Below are positions 12,345 through 26,271 of a stretch of DNA of 64,000 bases, in pieces. The stretch's first letter is position 1. Every line of letters begins with the position of its first letter. The notes under the pieces are model-generated. The model did not search any database, was not told where the DNA came from, and saw nothing but the letters and a program-made list of their open reading frames with translations. Source of the stretch: Papiliotrema nemorosa (lineage: Eukaryota > Basidiomycota > Tremellomycetes > Tremellales > Rhynchogastremaceae); contig JASKOT010000007.1 of assembly GCA_032158125.1 (NCBI GenBank), forward strand, positions 496,001 through 560,000. Reading direction: 5' to 3'. The translations under genes and the position numbers were made by a program.

Positions 12345-15110
12345 CTAGTTGTGCGAAGTAAGCGACCACGAGTCGATGCCGACGTTGGGAGGCGACACAA
12401 AGTCACTCTCGGCCATTCCAGACCATTGAGGGTTGAGCAAGATCTCCAAAGAGTATGATCCACCGTTCGGGTTGTCGACCACCAGAACTGTCACTCCAGG
12501 GTTGGGAGGGTTTCCGTCCTTTTGGTCAGCGGTCGAAGGTGTCGGTGCGGGAGGAGACTGGTTGGCGGCCTCCGTTGGCGAGGCGGTAGAGAAGGCAGCG
12601 CCGGAAGGACCATTGATGATAGTCGCCATCAAGGTCTGACCACCAAGAGCGAGCGTAGCTGTGGCAGAGTTGACAGTGACGGTAGCATTTGTATGTGCTC
12701 GCCATTGGACATCAGTTCCTGAAGGTGCATCGATATCGTCCTGGATCAAGACTTGTCGACGAGCGTTCAAGAATCGGATACCTCGCTTGACGGTTGCGTT
12801 GTATCCCGAAGAAATGTCGCAAGTGTAGAATGCAGTGTCATCGTTGGAAATGTTGAAGCTGGGCGCAAGACCTTGAGCGGTTCCGGATGACTGGAACTGT
12901 TGCGAAGGTGTAGCCGAGACCCATTGATTGGCTTGGTTGATCAGGACAGTGTTCTGACCTTCGGTTCGCTTTCGGTAGTAAAGCCACCGTTCCGAGTCCT
13001 GGGCTTCCGAGCTGAAGTATCCTGGAGAGAGGTATTGGCCCGAACCAAACTCGCCAAACCATCGTTGTCCTGCGGCATCCAGGACCCAATCGCCGAGGTC
13101 GAGATCACCGTGGGTTTGATGTCCAGTGAGGATGCTCGCCTTCATGGCCCAGTACATTCCGTTGTTATCCGACCAAGTAGATCGTCCGGTAGCCCAGTTG
13201 CCGTCCGCATCATCAAAGTGCTTGTCCAGTGCGAGACCATCCCACCAAGTACCAGACGTAGCGGGGTCGTACCAAAACATTGACCACGGCTCGGAGGAAT
13301 CGTAGTGGTCTCGTTGGTAGAGAGCAAATCGTGGCTCGTTGAAAGTGGTGGCCCAGAGGAATAGCGAGTTGGCAGTGGAAGAGAATTTTTCCGGTCCGCT
13401 GTCACCGTACTGGAATCGTTGAGTCATTCCGGCCGAGTAGATGTGGAACAAGGACGTGTTGGCCCATCCAGCGTTGGCAGAAGTCAATCCTCGGTCGTCT
13501 CCGTACGAGGAAACAAGGGAGGCAACCATCTCAGCGGCACCAGTCGTTCCAAAGTACCAGTAGTCAGAGGTCTCGGTCCAAGTTCCGTCTGAATAAGCGC
13601 CTTGGAAGCAATTGGCTCCAGCATTGGGCACGGTCCTCTCGAGGATCGTCTGTGCAGTGCCAGTCTGATCACGGTCGATGATGGCAAGTGCAGCCATCGT
13701 CAGACCACCGTTGTTGACGCAGTTCCAGTTTCCATTGACCATGGTCGGATTTCCAGTCCACCAAGCGGCATTCGCATCACCCGAGAGAGCAGTCACACCA
13801 AAGCTGAGACCCAAATTGAGCATCGACCACATGAGAGCATCTCGCTGCTCGTCTGTCCAGTAGTCGTACAGCCAATCGTATCCAATGGCAAAAGTCGCGC
13901 AGAATTCGGCAAGATCGAGGAAGTGGACGGCGTTCCACCGAGTACCGTCGGCACCGAACGGAACGGCCGAATTGTTACCAGCAGCGGTTTGCAACTCTAG
14001 CCAAGCTCGATCGGCGTATTTCGTCTCGTTGGTGATTCGGTAAGCGTATGCCCAGTTCTTGACCTTGACCTTCATTCGTCGAGCAACATCGAGAACACCA
14101 GATCCATCGAGCCCACCGTCGATGACATACGGCTCGGGGTCGTCATTCAGAGTGTTTGTAGCATTGTTGACAATGGTGGTGTTCCAGTAATTCATGTATG
14201 GGTCGTTGGCGATCAAGGTGGGCAGCGCCTCCCACTTGTAACCGGGGGCTCCGATACGTGGATGATTTCGAATCGAGGTGTTGCTGGGTGGGCTTGGGTC
14301 GGTGGGCCATTCTCCACTGGTGCTGGGGTCGGCAAGAACGGTAGGTGCAGAGTAGCCGGCAGTGTTGGTCTTTTCGTCAGACTTCGATGCTAATCTATGA
14401 TGGAGGACTCACACCAGTGGCGTAAACGGGAAGGGTGTAGGAGTCGGTCGCGATGGCGAGGTATTGCTCGCCATTCGCGCCCTTGGAGGTAGCAGTGTTG
14501 ATAGCAGTGACACCAGATGGCACACCGGTGTTGCTATTTCCACTGCTTGCATTATCGCTCGAAGAACCCGACTTGTCGTCGTCCTTGTTCAGTTGTGTTC
14601 CTAGCACTCCACCGAGCACGGCTCCGATAATAATCAATGCCAAGACGGCCAAACCGATCCACAGCCACTTCTTCCGACGCTTGTTATCGGGTCGTGAGTT
14701 GTACCCTCGTGGCGATCCAGCGCTCGCGTAGGGGTTTGAAGCAGACATGGGATCTGCTAGGGGAATGTGTTCGGTAGGAGACGTGGGTGGACGGGGGAGC
14801 ATGTTTGCAAGCGATAGAAGTGATTTGTTGTTCCGATTATTAAGGGCGTGGCGGGAATGTAAAGTAACGGCGATCAAAGGAAGAGCAGGGGCAGGTGTAC
14901 GGCAGGGAAAGGACGCAGATCAGCGAGGGTTATTTCTCACAAGGGGATGCACTAACACGAGTTACTACCTTGACCTCCATACTTGTTGTAACTGCCTTGA
15001 GGTTCATCACTGTAACCGCCGTGGTTACCATTGTTCGCGTACGACTGGCCATAGCTTGGCTCATCGGCGTAGTCATTATCGTGATAAGGCGCTTGTTGAT
15101 AGCGCGACAT
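12345..15110 (-). CDS. Type II membrane protein with heparinase II/III-like polysaccharide lyase domain
   Basis: Three exons close in frame: 14969-15110, 14413-14756, 12345-14369 (836 aa). The N-terminus is a Tyr/Gln/Gly/Asn-rich cytoplasmic tail (MSRYQQAPYHDNDYADEP), followed by a basic KRRKK and a single membrane anchor (WLWIGLAVLALIIIGAVLGG). A Ser-rich stalk and a large extracytoplasmic domain complete it. That domain has an alpha/alpha-toroid-like first half (KVKNWAYAYRITNETKYADR, FAIGYDWLYDYWT, NWNCVNNGGLTMAALAIID, DYWYFGTTGAAEMVASL). A beta-sandwich half carries HGDLDLGDWVLDAAGQRWFG, matching the heparinase II/III signature, and there are many N-glycosylation sequons. This tail-anchor-enzyme layout is common for tremellalean cell-surface enzymes. 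Likely role: processing of an acidic surface polysaccharide; the substrate cannot be read from sequence. The first exon rests on splice-site logic; an ATG at 14802 is the alternative start. Confidence 0.8.
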
Positions 15111-15736
15111 GGTGGAGAGGGAGTGAAGAAAAGGGGGAGAGAACGGAATCGAGAGCAAGAGATGGAAAAAGATGTGTGTTATATGTGAATGGTCGACGTC
15201 GCGCGTTGGCCACCACGGGAATTGGGGGGTAGCAAGGTTTTTCTTAGAGTTCCCGCCTGGTAGATAATCTCGGCACTGCCTTGTGTCTTTCGTTTCTTTC
15301 CACTTGTTGTCCTTCCGAGTCGTCTGATACAAAATAGCTGACCACCTGCCTGTCCTAGGAGTCTGATTGTTGATGCAGTCGTACCGGGAATAGAGAAGTC
15401 TGTCGTCGTATATAGCACGTTGACAATAAGCAGGATCCCTGTTGCTCCCCTAACACGCCCCTTGCTCAGGAAAAAAACAATCTCGATTAAAAAAACGCGT
15501 CTGGGTGGCAAAATCCGCACCGCCTCACCAGAGTGGAGGCATAATAGGCGCATGGATTCTCCGGTAGATCAATTTTGCAGGCCTATTGTTTTCGGACACC
15601 ACCGCTTCCCGTTGTGCCCCGTCATTGCCTGGCATCAAGGGCGATCACCTTCAGCAGGCAGCTACACTCGCATCCACCCATCCCTCGCAGACTCGGTCCG
15701 TCTACCAGGTGACAGCCGGACTCGACAGGTATCATC
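15111..15736. promoter_or_regulatory. Divergent promoter region, heparinase-like gene / VPS35
   Basis: 626 bp between divergent starts. The stretch at about 15467-15496 is A-rich (aaaaaaacaa, aaaaaaacgc). No TATA box or known motif recognised. Confidence 0.4.
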
Positions 15737-18700
15737 ATGGACGACCCGAAGATTCTCACCGATGTCCTCGGCACCGTCAAGGTCCAGACAGTCCAACTTC
15801 GGCGATGTCTGGAACAAGACCAGATCATGGAAGCGCTCAAAGCGGCTTCCTCCATGTTGGCAGAATTACGGACATCGAGTCTGGGCCCGAAGCAGTACTA
15901 CGAGTTGTACATGGCTGTATTCGATTCTCTCCGCTACCTGAGCAATTACCTGTATGAAGCCCATTCAGAGGGAAAGCTGCACTTGGCGGATCTTTACGAG
16001 CTCGTGCAGTGAGTGTTCTGGCCTCTCGGTCGGCTTTGGCACTCCGGTCAGTACTGAACAGCTAGATATGCTGGAAACATCGTACCGCGACTCTACCTCA
16101 TGATCACTGTCGGGTCGGTCTACATGTCTGTACCCGATGCGCCGGTCAAGGAGATTATGAAGGACATGTTGGAGATGTCGCGAGGTGTTCAAAATCCCAC
16201 TCGAGGGTTGTTTTTGCGTCACTACTTATCAGGACAGACGAGAGACTTTCTACCTGTTGGCGTGAGCGAGGGGTACGTTCAGCCTAATGCTTCACTACGG
16301 TGGACTGACTCACAGACCTGGCGGAAATCTGCAAGACTCTATCGGGTTCATCCTCACCAACTTCATCGAAATGAACAAGCTCTGGGTCCGACTTCAACAT
16401 CAGGGACATTCACGCGAGCGAGAAAAACGAGAGATGGAACGACGAGATTTGCGTATCCTGGTCGGGACCAATCTCGTCCGGCTATCTCAACTGGACGGCG
16501 TCGACCTCGACATGTACCGAAGCAACATACTCCCTTCGATCTTGGAACAAGTCGTCAACTGCAAAGATGTCATTGCCCAGGAGTACCTGATGGAAGTGGT
16601 CATCCAAGTCTTCACCGACGATTTCCACCTTCACACCCTCGGCCCGTTCTTGTCAACCTGCGCGAATCTGCACCCTAGGGTGAACATCAAGAATATTGTC
16701 ATTGCGCTTATCGACCGACTGGCATCTTTCGCAGCTAGAGAAGCGGAGAATGAAGATCCGGAAGAGAAGAAGAGGCAAGAAGAGGAAGCTGCAAGAAGAT
16801 TGGCCGAGAAGGTCAAAGGTGCTAGAGGTAAAGGGAAGAAGGTGGAAGAGGGGGAGAAGCCAGAGACTCCCAAACCGGCTGAAGCGGCAGAATGGGCGGG
16901 CGAGGCGCCGAAAAGTCCTGCCACCCCGAAAGAGGGTAACAATGCCAAGGAGGATGGAGATAAGGTGGAGAAGGGTAAAGGCAAGGAGTCGGAGGCAGGG
17001 TCACCCGAAAAGGTGACGGAACCTGCCAACGGTAAGCCAGAGGCAGTGCGAAAGTTTAGAGGGATCCCGGAGAACGTCAAGCTATTTGAGATGTTCTGGG
17101 AGCAGGTTGTGCAGTTGATAAAGGTGAGCTTTCAGAATTCGGTAGCTCGAAAAGCTGACGTCTAGGCTCGGCCAGATCTGTCAATTCAAGACATTACCGC
17201 GCTTTGCGTGTCCTTGATCAATCTATCCCTCAGCTGTTATCCCGACAAGCTCGAATATGTAGATCAAATTCTCGGATTCGCTGCTGGCAAGGTCCAGGAG
17301 TTTGCCCAGAAGTATGTGTCTGTCACGATGGAGTCAAGGATCGAGCTGACAATATCAGTCCTGATCTGCATTCGCCTCAGACCACCGCCAATCTCCTAGC
17401 TCTCCTCCTTGCGCCCATCACTTCTTACCTTTCCATCCTCACGCTGCTTGCCATCCCATCGTACATCCCCCTTCTTTCTGCTCAACCGTACACTACTCGT
17501 CTGTCTATTGGTCAAGCAGTCGTCTCGTCTGTCTTGAAAAACAACACTCTCATCGAGACGGCAGAGGATGTTTCAGGCGTACTTGGTTTGTGCGCGGTGC
17601 TTGTACGAGATCAGAAGGATCCGTCCGGCGGTCCGAGGCAGCGACAGCAGGTGGACCACAGGGAGATGGCCGAAGAACAAGGCTGGGTCGCTAGAATGGT
17701 CCACTTGTTCAAAGCGGATGATCTAGAAACGCAATTTGAAGTAAGTTCCGGTATACTCGAATGCAACGAAGGCTCACGAGTCAGTTGCTTCAAACAGCCA
17801 GGAGACACTTTGCCGAGGGAGGCGAGAGGATACGATACACCTTCCCTCCTCTCATCGCGAGCGGTATCCAGCTCGCGAGGCGTTTCAAGCTTCGCGAACA
17901 TGTGGTGAGCTCAGATCTTCATCACCGAACGCAAGCTGACGGGCAGGAAAATGACTGGGAAACCCGACTATCATCCCTGTTCAAGTTTATCCACCAAATC
18001 ATTTCGCTACTCTACCACAAAGTCGAGGCGCCCGACACCTGCCTGCGCCTCTTCCTTCTCGCTGCTCAGGTCGCCGATGATTGTCGACTAGAAGAGCTCA
18101 CGTACGAATTCTTCGTCCAAGCCTTTGTCATATACGAGGAATCAATCAGCGAATCTCGTGCTCAGCTGCAAGCGATTACGGGCATCATAAGCGCCTTGCA
18201 GAGCAGCCGGGTATTCGGTAATGATAATTACGATACTCTCATCACTAAAGCGGCTCTACATGGAAGTAAGCTGCTAAAGAAGAGTCATCAGGCCACTGCG
18301 GTACTGTTTGCCAGTCACATGTGGTGGCAAGGCGAGGTGCCGGGACGAGAAAAGGACGATAAGGTGAGCACACTGCCTGGTCGACGAAACCCGTTGACGT
18401 GTAGGAACCATATCGAGACGGCAAACGAGTTTTGGAGTGCCTGCAGAAATCGCTGCGGATAGCTTCCTCGTGCATAGACGAGCTCACATCGGTACAACTC
18501 TACGTGGATGCGCTCGACCGATACATCTATTACTTTGAACAAGGCGTGGAGGCTGTCACTCCGAAGTACATCAACTCGCTGGTCGAGCTCATCACGAGCA
18601 ACATCGACTCGGTGCACACCAGTGAGGTTCACCCGCAGAGCGTCGGTGCACCGGGATTGGTGGACGGCGTGAACGCACCCGAGATGATTGTCAAGGTCAG

Positions 18701-18898
18701 CTCTTAGAGTCCTGTATTTCTGTGAAGCTAACAAACTAGCACTTTAGGAACACGCTGACATACATCCAAACGAGGCAGAAACAGCATGAGATTCGGGACG
18801 AAGGCGGGGAGGAAGCAGGAGAAGACGGGGTGAAAAAGGTGGATTGGGACCAGGTTGACGTGGTCGGTGGTGCACTCAAAATGGGCCTGAATAGGTAG
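15737..18898 (+). CDS. VPS35: Retromer subunit Vps35
   Basis: Core of the endosomal retromer that recycles cargo receptors from endosomes to the Golgi. The product opens with [20 protein letters not shown] and soon carries the diagnostic [20 protein letters not shown] block preceding the invariant PRLYL motif, then [20 protein letters not shown] and [24 protein letters not shown]-like helices follow ([84 protein letters not shown]). A highly charged insert rich in Lys, Glu, Pro and Ala (about 16740-17040, some 100 residues) interrupts the solenoid before [14 protein letters not shown]; insertions here occur in other fungi. About nine short introns. Stop TAG 18896-18898 follows a C-terminal helix ([15 protein letters not shown]...). 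Full length; confident. Confidence 0.95.
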
Positions 18899-19420
18899 AT
18901 GCAGAGATAGGTCGTTAGTCTTGTCGGGATATTGCTTTGTATAGACCTCTTCACCAGGGCATGAAAGGAATATGTATAGGGAGAAAGGGTGGTGGCTCGA
19001 GGAGTGAAAAGTGCCACAGTGAGATAAAACGCCGCAGCTCGTCGAGTGCCACGCGTTTTTAGACGCGTCGGGAGGTGGGGGTTGCGAGGGTCGACAAACA
19101 ATACAGGTCAAAAGTCACTACAGCCCACCCCGACCTCAACTCTACCTCTTTATACCCCTCTTTGTATACCTGATCCCCTTGTTCGCAGCAGGTTCCACCG
19201 TACAAGAGTGAGCAGGACATCTTGTCCCAACATGAGTGAGAATTTAAGCTGATCACGATTTATTTTCTCCAATCCCTGCTGGTTCCACCCTGAAACGCAT
19301 TGACCCCAACTTTGCACACCCCAACCGACCATCACACACGCCCAACACCTCGCATTCGACTCGTTTCTCATTGATCATCTCCCTCGCATCCCCATCTGCT
19401 CAACCCAACCCCTATTCAAC
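18899..19420. promoter_or_regulatory. VPS35 3' end and beta-tubulin promoter / 5' UTR
   Basis: 522 bp. The right part is pyrimidine-rich (CT/CCC tracts from about 19255), as in strong fungal promoters. Two good splice donors, A|GTGAGC at 19208 and A|GTGAGA at 19236, may begin a 5' intron (see beta-tubulin). Confidence 0.45.
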
Positions 19421-20983
<1,563 letters not shown>

Positions 20984-21330
20984 GGGTTGTTTGGCGTGTG
21001 ATCTTCCCTATTCGGTCTCGACCACCCCGGACAGCACGGGATCGGTGGGTCAACGACGAACCAGCCGGATCCCTATTCCTGTCCACCCTTTCCCACCTTC
21101 CCCCCTTGTCTCTATTTCTACGCCTCACCCGAAGCTGGAGCCTTCGATGTCTCGTGATGAGACGGTGTGCTGCGATCCGCCTTTCTTTGTTTCTTTCGGT
21201 CTTTAACGCCTCGATCAGTCTGCCTGCGGGACTTGATTTGCACGAACGGTAATTTACCCATGACTAGTCAAAATGCATCGTCGTGGCGAGTATAACCTAT
21301 CCAACGAATTACAACCAAGCATCGAAGCCC
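20984..21330. other. Convergent 3' regions of TUB2 and VPS23
   Basis: 347 bp, CT-rich, with no open frame that resembles a gene. Nothing recognised. Confidence 0.4.
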
Positions 21331-23306
21331 TTACCACGTTTGCCCCATTCCTTGTAAGATACGCTCGATCAATGCTCGTTTGAGGTATTGTTCCCTTGCC
21401 AAAGACCGTATCGACTGACGCGTCAGCTCTTACATCCCAATATACTGGCAGAGAACTGACCTTCAAGAACCGGTCCAGATCTATTCTTTCTGAATCTAAT
21501 GCTCGAGTGATATGGTATATCGTGTCTTCAATAGCATTGTCCTCTGCCACGAGATCGATCAATCTGTCATTCAGCTCTAGTTCTGGGTCACCTAAAGAAA
21601 AACAGGGGCTCACTGATTATGCACGATGGAAATCCCACAGACGACCTCATCGACACTAATCTCCCCCTTTTGTTCAAGCTCCATCACTCTCTCTTCACCC
21701 TTCATCACCACCTCGTCCATCTTTCTCCCAACAGAATCGCAAACCTTTTTCACAGCTTCCAATCGAGCCATTTCGTCCTTTATAGCTGGTTCACCGGATT
21801 GTAAATCTTCTTGTCTCTCTAGGAGATGTTGTCGGTTTGCCTGGAGGGATTGGAGGAGAGGAGGGAGGGAAGCTGTGAGGTGAGGAAGGAGGATGGAGTG
21901 GAGGTGGAGGGTTGAAGGTGGGGGAGGCTTTGAAGGTGGGATGGGGGGTGGTGCGCCTGGATTTGAAGAGGATGGGTCGGGTAGAGAAGAGGTGGGTTGT
22001 TCGGGCGATGAGAGGAGATCCTGCATCGCCTGTCTTGGTATGACCTTGGCCTGGGTAGGTACGGATGCAGCGACGGATGGAGGAGCGGGAGGAGGTGATT
22101 GATACCCATTCCCGTTCGGCGGGTAAGTAGCTTGTTGAGGCTGAGATACCCTTGGGTCTGGGTTAGACATGGGCGGAGGCCCAAAGCCTGGATGTTGCGG
22201 TGGAGGAGGAGGCCGTGGAGGTGTCATGATGTGTTGCCCTTGACTTGGCTCATAAGCGTATACGGGTCCACTATGTTGAGCAGCGATCGGTGGGGCGGGG
22301 CCGAACCCTGGTCCAGCAGCCTGAGGGATATACGGCCGTTGGGGCAAGACCGGACCTGTGGGAGATGCAGGGGGCTGTGATGATTGTCGCAGAGGCAGCT
22401 GGTGTGGCCGAGCGGGGATAGGAGGGGACTGAGATGTTCCAGGATGTATGGGTGATGCGGGAGATCGTGGGTATGAGCCAGATGCTTGCCTCGCGTGACT
22501 GAATTGAGGCGTGGGCTGATGGCTCGGAGGAGTGGGAGCTTGGCGATATTGGGGCAAAGACTACGATAAGAGATACCCTCGCGACGTGGCTTACCTCGGT
22601 CTGGATACCGGGCGGACCCAGAGGTCGAGCAGGAGGTGGGGGAGGTCCAGGCTGCACATGAGCTTACTCTTTCCTGCGGTCGTAAGAGCTCACTCTTCCG
22701 GCTACAGGCGATGAAGTTGAAGCGACGGGACTATACGATCCATTCACAGGTGGAGGAGCCTGCTCAGGCGGTCGAGCGTACACGGGCGGAACAGCCGAGA
22801 ACACAGCTGTAAGCTGCTGCAGAAGCAACTCGATATTCCTATCCTATTCCATGAGTTGTTTTCGCTCAAGATGAGAGAATCAGCTCACCGGCCATGAGTT
22901 CCACCATTGGTCCACCACCTCTTCTTTGACTCTTCCACTCGGCTCCACCTCTTTACCTTTCCGTACGCCCATATCTTTTGTAGGTACCACAAATGCCAAG
23001 GGCGCTGCACGGGGGTATTCATGTGGAATCCAAATGTGAACGGGTATATGATATGTTGCCCCTCGATAGGATATCGGTAATGTCCCATGCAGTAGGAGGA
23101 GGAGGGCCGTATGACCTGTATCGAAAGCTGGATATGTCAGCTCGAGCTCTAGGTCAGTCGGTGATCTCACTGAAAGCGTCCGTCTTGACAGACAAGGTGC
23201 GCCGGGATTGCAGGATCGCCAGAACTTGCGAGATAAGTCCTTCCCGCGCGGCGTACGGCCGAGTGACCGTATGCAGCCAGTCCCTCGTCAGGTCTAGCGA
23301 CGACAT
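21331..23306 (-). CDS. VPS23: ESCRT-I subunit Vps23 (TSG101)
   Basis: Binds ubiquitinated cargo on endosomes and starts multivesicular-body sorting; in fungi it also serves pH signalling. Domain order: an N-terminal UEV domain (RDWLHTVTRPY, LSVKTDAF, then after an intron GHTALLLLLHGTLPISYRG, PVHIWIPHEYPRAAPLAFVV, QWWNSWP); a long Pro/Gln/Ser-rich linker (about 22000-22800); a coiled coil (LLERQEDLQSGEPAIKDEMA, KVCDSVGRKMDEVV); and a steadiness box (LELNDRLIDLVAEDNAIEDT, then SIRSLAREQYLKRALIERIL) ending QGMGQTW and TAA at 21331. I picked the ATG at 23306 (MSSLDLTRDWL); an in-frame ATG about 50 nt further upstream is possible. Family is certain; the 5' end is less so. Confidence 0.92.
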
Positions 23307-23491
23307 GAGGGTGAGCTCTCGTCTTGTCGATGGTGAGTATATGGCCAAGGGCTGATCCATGGTGATGCTCGCGATGGCCCAAGCCATTACGTAATATCAG
23401 CCAAATCACGTGACGAGCAAAGGTGACCTCCACCGATTTCCAGGAATTTTGAACAGACTGTCACTATTATTGCCTTAATCGACACATCACA
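23307..23491. promoter_or_regulatory. Divergent VPS23 / NOP9 promoter
   Basis: Only 185 bp separate the two starts. Two CACGTG-like or CACGTGA sequences (about 23406-23412) are present; E-box-type sites of this kind occur in many fungal promoters. Confidence 0.4.
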
Positions 23492-26197
23492 ATGCCCAAA
23501 GAACAGATCAGAAAGCGAGGAAAGAGGAAGCCAAAGAACCAGGATGATCTCGCCCTCCATTCCGTGCCTGCCCTCGCCGCACAGTCAATTTCCCCACAAG
23601 ACGTTCCGCCAGAGGAGGAACCTCAAGCTGGTCCATCTACAGGAAGCGGAGGGATTCATCCCGCTCGAGCAGCTCTTCTAGCTGGTCGAAGACCTCCTAC
23701 GGCATCTATACCTGTCCCTCAACCTGTCGAAGATGAACAGGTTCTCGAGTGGTCTCGTGCGCAAGTGGACCGACCACAAGATATCGATGCTCCATTCGGG
23801 GTGCTTGACCCGGATCTCAAGGCGTATTTCAGGAATGTAGATGATCAAATAAGGGATTGGGAAGGTGTCTCTTCAGTAGGAGAAGAAAGGGAAGGTAGGC
23901 TCAGAACACTATATACATCTTTGTGTGGTGCTGATTGATAGACCGACAGACGTTTTTGAACTCTGTCTTGAGCGAATTGAGGGGTCACGAATTGACAGTC
24001 TCGACGGACCCGGATACTGCGGTGGTGTTGGAGAGGTTGATGCCTTCTCTAGGGGACTGGGGGAGGAGAGTGATAGGTGATGCGTTTGGAGATGCTTGGA
24101 GAGTGTTGATAGGGCATCGATTCGGCAGTCACGTCGTTCAGACGTGGTTCACCCTTGCTGCCGATACCCTCGACCGAGAGGTAAGGCCTTCTATCGTGCA
24201 TGCAGCTGACGGTAAGGCAAGAGGTATATGGCCACCCCAGCATACTGCGCAAGAGAATGCCCCTGCTTCAGAGGGGAAATTACCGACAATGTCAGCGTTA
24301 TTCACCAAAGTGATCGACCTCCTCTCCCCATCCCTCTCCAGTCTCTTGACCAACCCTCATGCTTCTCCACCAATTCGACTACTACTTGTGGTCCTCACCC
24401 CAAGTAGATCAGTACCCGCCCTAGACGCAGGGGAGGAGAACCTCATTCGGTCCAAGAAAAGCGGGAAGTATAGAAAAGGACAATCGGTCAAGGGTAAATC
24501 CATCCTGGAAGATGGCGAAGCAGACAAGGTCAAGGGTAAAGAGGTAGAGAGGAGGATACCTGAGGATGTGCTGAGCATCCGAACGAGAGTTTTGGCGGAT
24601 CTGATGAAGGCTATCACGCCGGTAGAGTGGAAGTCGATGGGTATCGACCCGGTTGGTAGTGCGGCCGTTCAGCTGTTGTTGGAGATTGAAGTGGAAGATG
24701 GGAGGGAGAAATCGGCTGGGTCATTGTTGGACATTGTCACCGATGGATTGATTGATGAGATATGTAGGTCAATCACACAACTACACAGGCAAGTTCTAAC
24801 GATCCAGATGTCAAACACAACGAGAGTCCAAATGCCGCTCATTACCCGGCGGCCTTGTTGACTTCACCGACGGGGACTCGACTTATCGAAGCTATCCTTT
24901 CAGTCTCACCCATCGAGGTGTTCCAACACATTTGGCGGTTGTACTTTTCCGGCAGTATCGGTCGTTACGCAGGGCACCCATTCGACAATTTTGTCGTGGC
25001 CAAGGGAGTGTCGAGGCTGGGCGAAAAGGAGATCGAGGACGTTGTCAGGGAATGTAAAGCTGTCGCTGGAGCCAGAGGTCTCATCAGTGAGTCTGATTTC
25101 AGCTTTACGATGAACTTTCAACTCACCAGTAGAAACGGCTCGAACGAGTGTTTTGCAAGCGCTTGTCGATCGAGTGAAGACGGTCACGTCGGCACAGAAA
25201 TCAGTCTTAGCCGTGAGCTCTCACTCTATTGGATATCTAGGAGCTGACTGAACCAGCTTATCCAATCTGCGCTTGACCTCCCGGACATTGAGAAGAAGAA
25301 TTTGGTCCCTTGTCTGATGGCGCTAAAGACTTGGCCAGTGTACCAATCCATCAAGACTGGTGCGCCGATCAACGAGGAAGACAAAATGGAAGTCCCGACA
25401 GAAGTTCTAGATCCTGAGGCCGAGGAGGCTGCAGCGGCAGCAGCGAGGTTAGAGGGATGGAAGAACAGGCGGAACCCGAAAGCCAAGGAAGGTGATCTGT
25501 CACCCAACATGCAGGGATGTCTGTTGTTGCAATCCATGGTGGGGCTACCGGACGGCAACGTGGCAGTATTAGAGAGGTGAATCGTCGCGTCGTGTCGGAT
25601 TACGAGCTGACCTTGTAGTTTGTTCGCGCAGGATGTTACGCTATTACTGGAATACGCTTCGAGCCCTATCGCTTCGCACCTCCTCGACGCGGTCCTCACT
25701 TCTCCCGCAGTGTTGCCGAAGCACAGGCGACGACTCGTCTCTGCTTTCATGGGTCACTACAAGACCTTGGCAGAGGACCGAATGGGTAGTCGGGTTGCGG
25801 ACACAATCTGGGCTAAAGCTGATGGATTTATGAAGGTGTGTCGAGGTCGCATGGCTGCATTGATCACTGCTGATTTCCCCAGGAGAAGATTGCTAGGAGT
25901 CTGATTCCCGATGCGAATGCTTTGGCGAGCTCTCAATTTGGGCGTTTCCTCTCTGGCAAGGTGGATCTACACTTGCTCCAACGGAGACCGGACGAATGGC
26001 GGGCAAAACACATTGGCGTAGTGAGGGGTAAAGCTCTTGCCGGCGAGGCCAAGCCAGCCGTCTCATTACATGCTCTTGCGAAAACAGAAGACGAAGCTGC
26101 CAACGGGAAGAGAGGTCCGGATGAGAGGGACGAGATTGATGACTTGTTTGCAACGGTAGACAAGAAGGTCAAGAAGAGTAAGAAGAACAAGGAGTAG
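23492..26197 (+). CDS. NOP9: Nucleolar pumilio-repeat protein Nop9
   Basis: Required for 18S rRNA processing; binds pre-rRNA in the nucleolus. The basic N-terminus (MPKEQIRKRGKRKPKNQDD) precedes PUF-like helical repeats: FGVLDPDLKAYFRNVDDQIR, TFLNSVLSELRGHELTVSTD, GHRFGSHVVQTW, FDNFVVAKGV, RMGSRVADTIW and SSQFGRFLSGKVDLHLLQRR. The characteristic Nop9 order (single N-terminal repeat block, long middle loop rich in Lys/Ser, C-terminal repeats) is kept. The lysine-rich C-terminus (KKVKKSKKNKE) ends at TAG 26195-26197. Introns of about 45 nt at roughly 23895-23939, 24765-24808, 25088-25130, 25213-25257, 25577-25618 and 25836-25881. Full length and intact. Confidence 0.92.
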
Positions 26198-26271
26198 GTA
26201 GGTGTGTAGAGGGGTGCAAGATGGTTTTGTATGCATTATCATCAATTCGTAACATTCTCCTTGTTGCTTCT

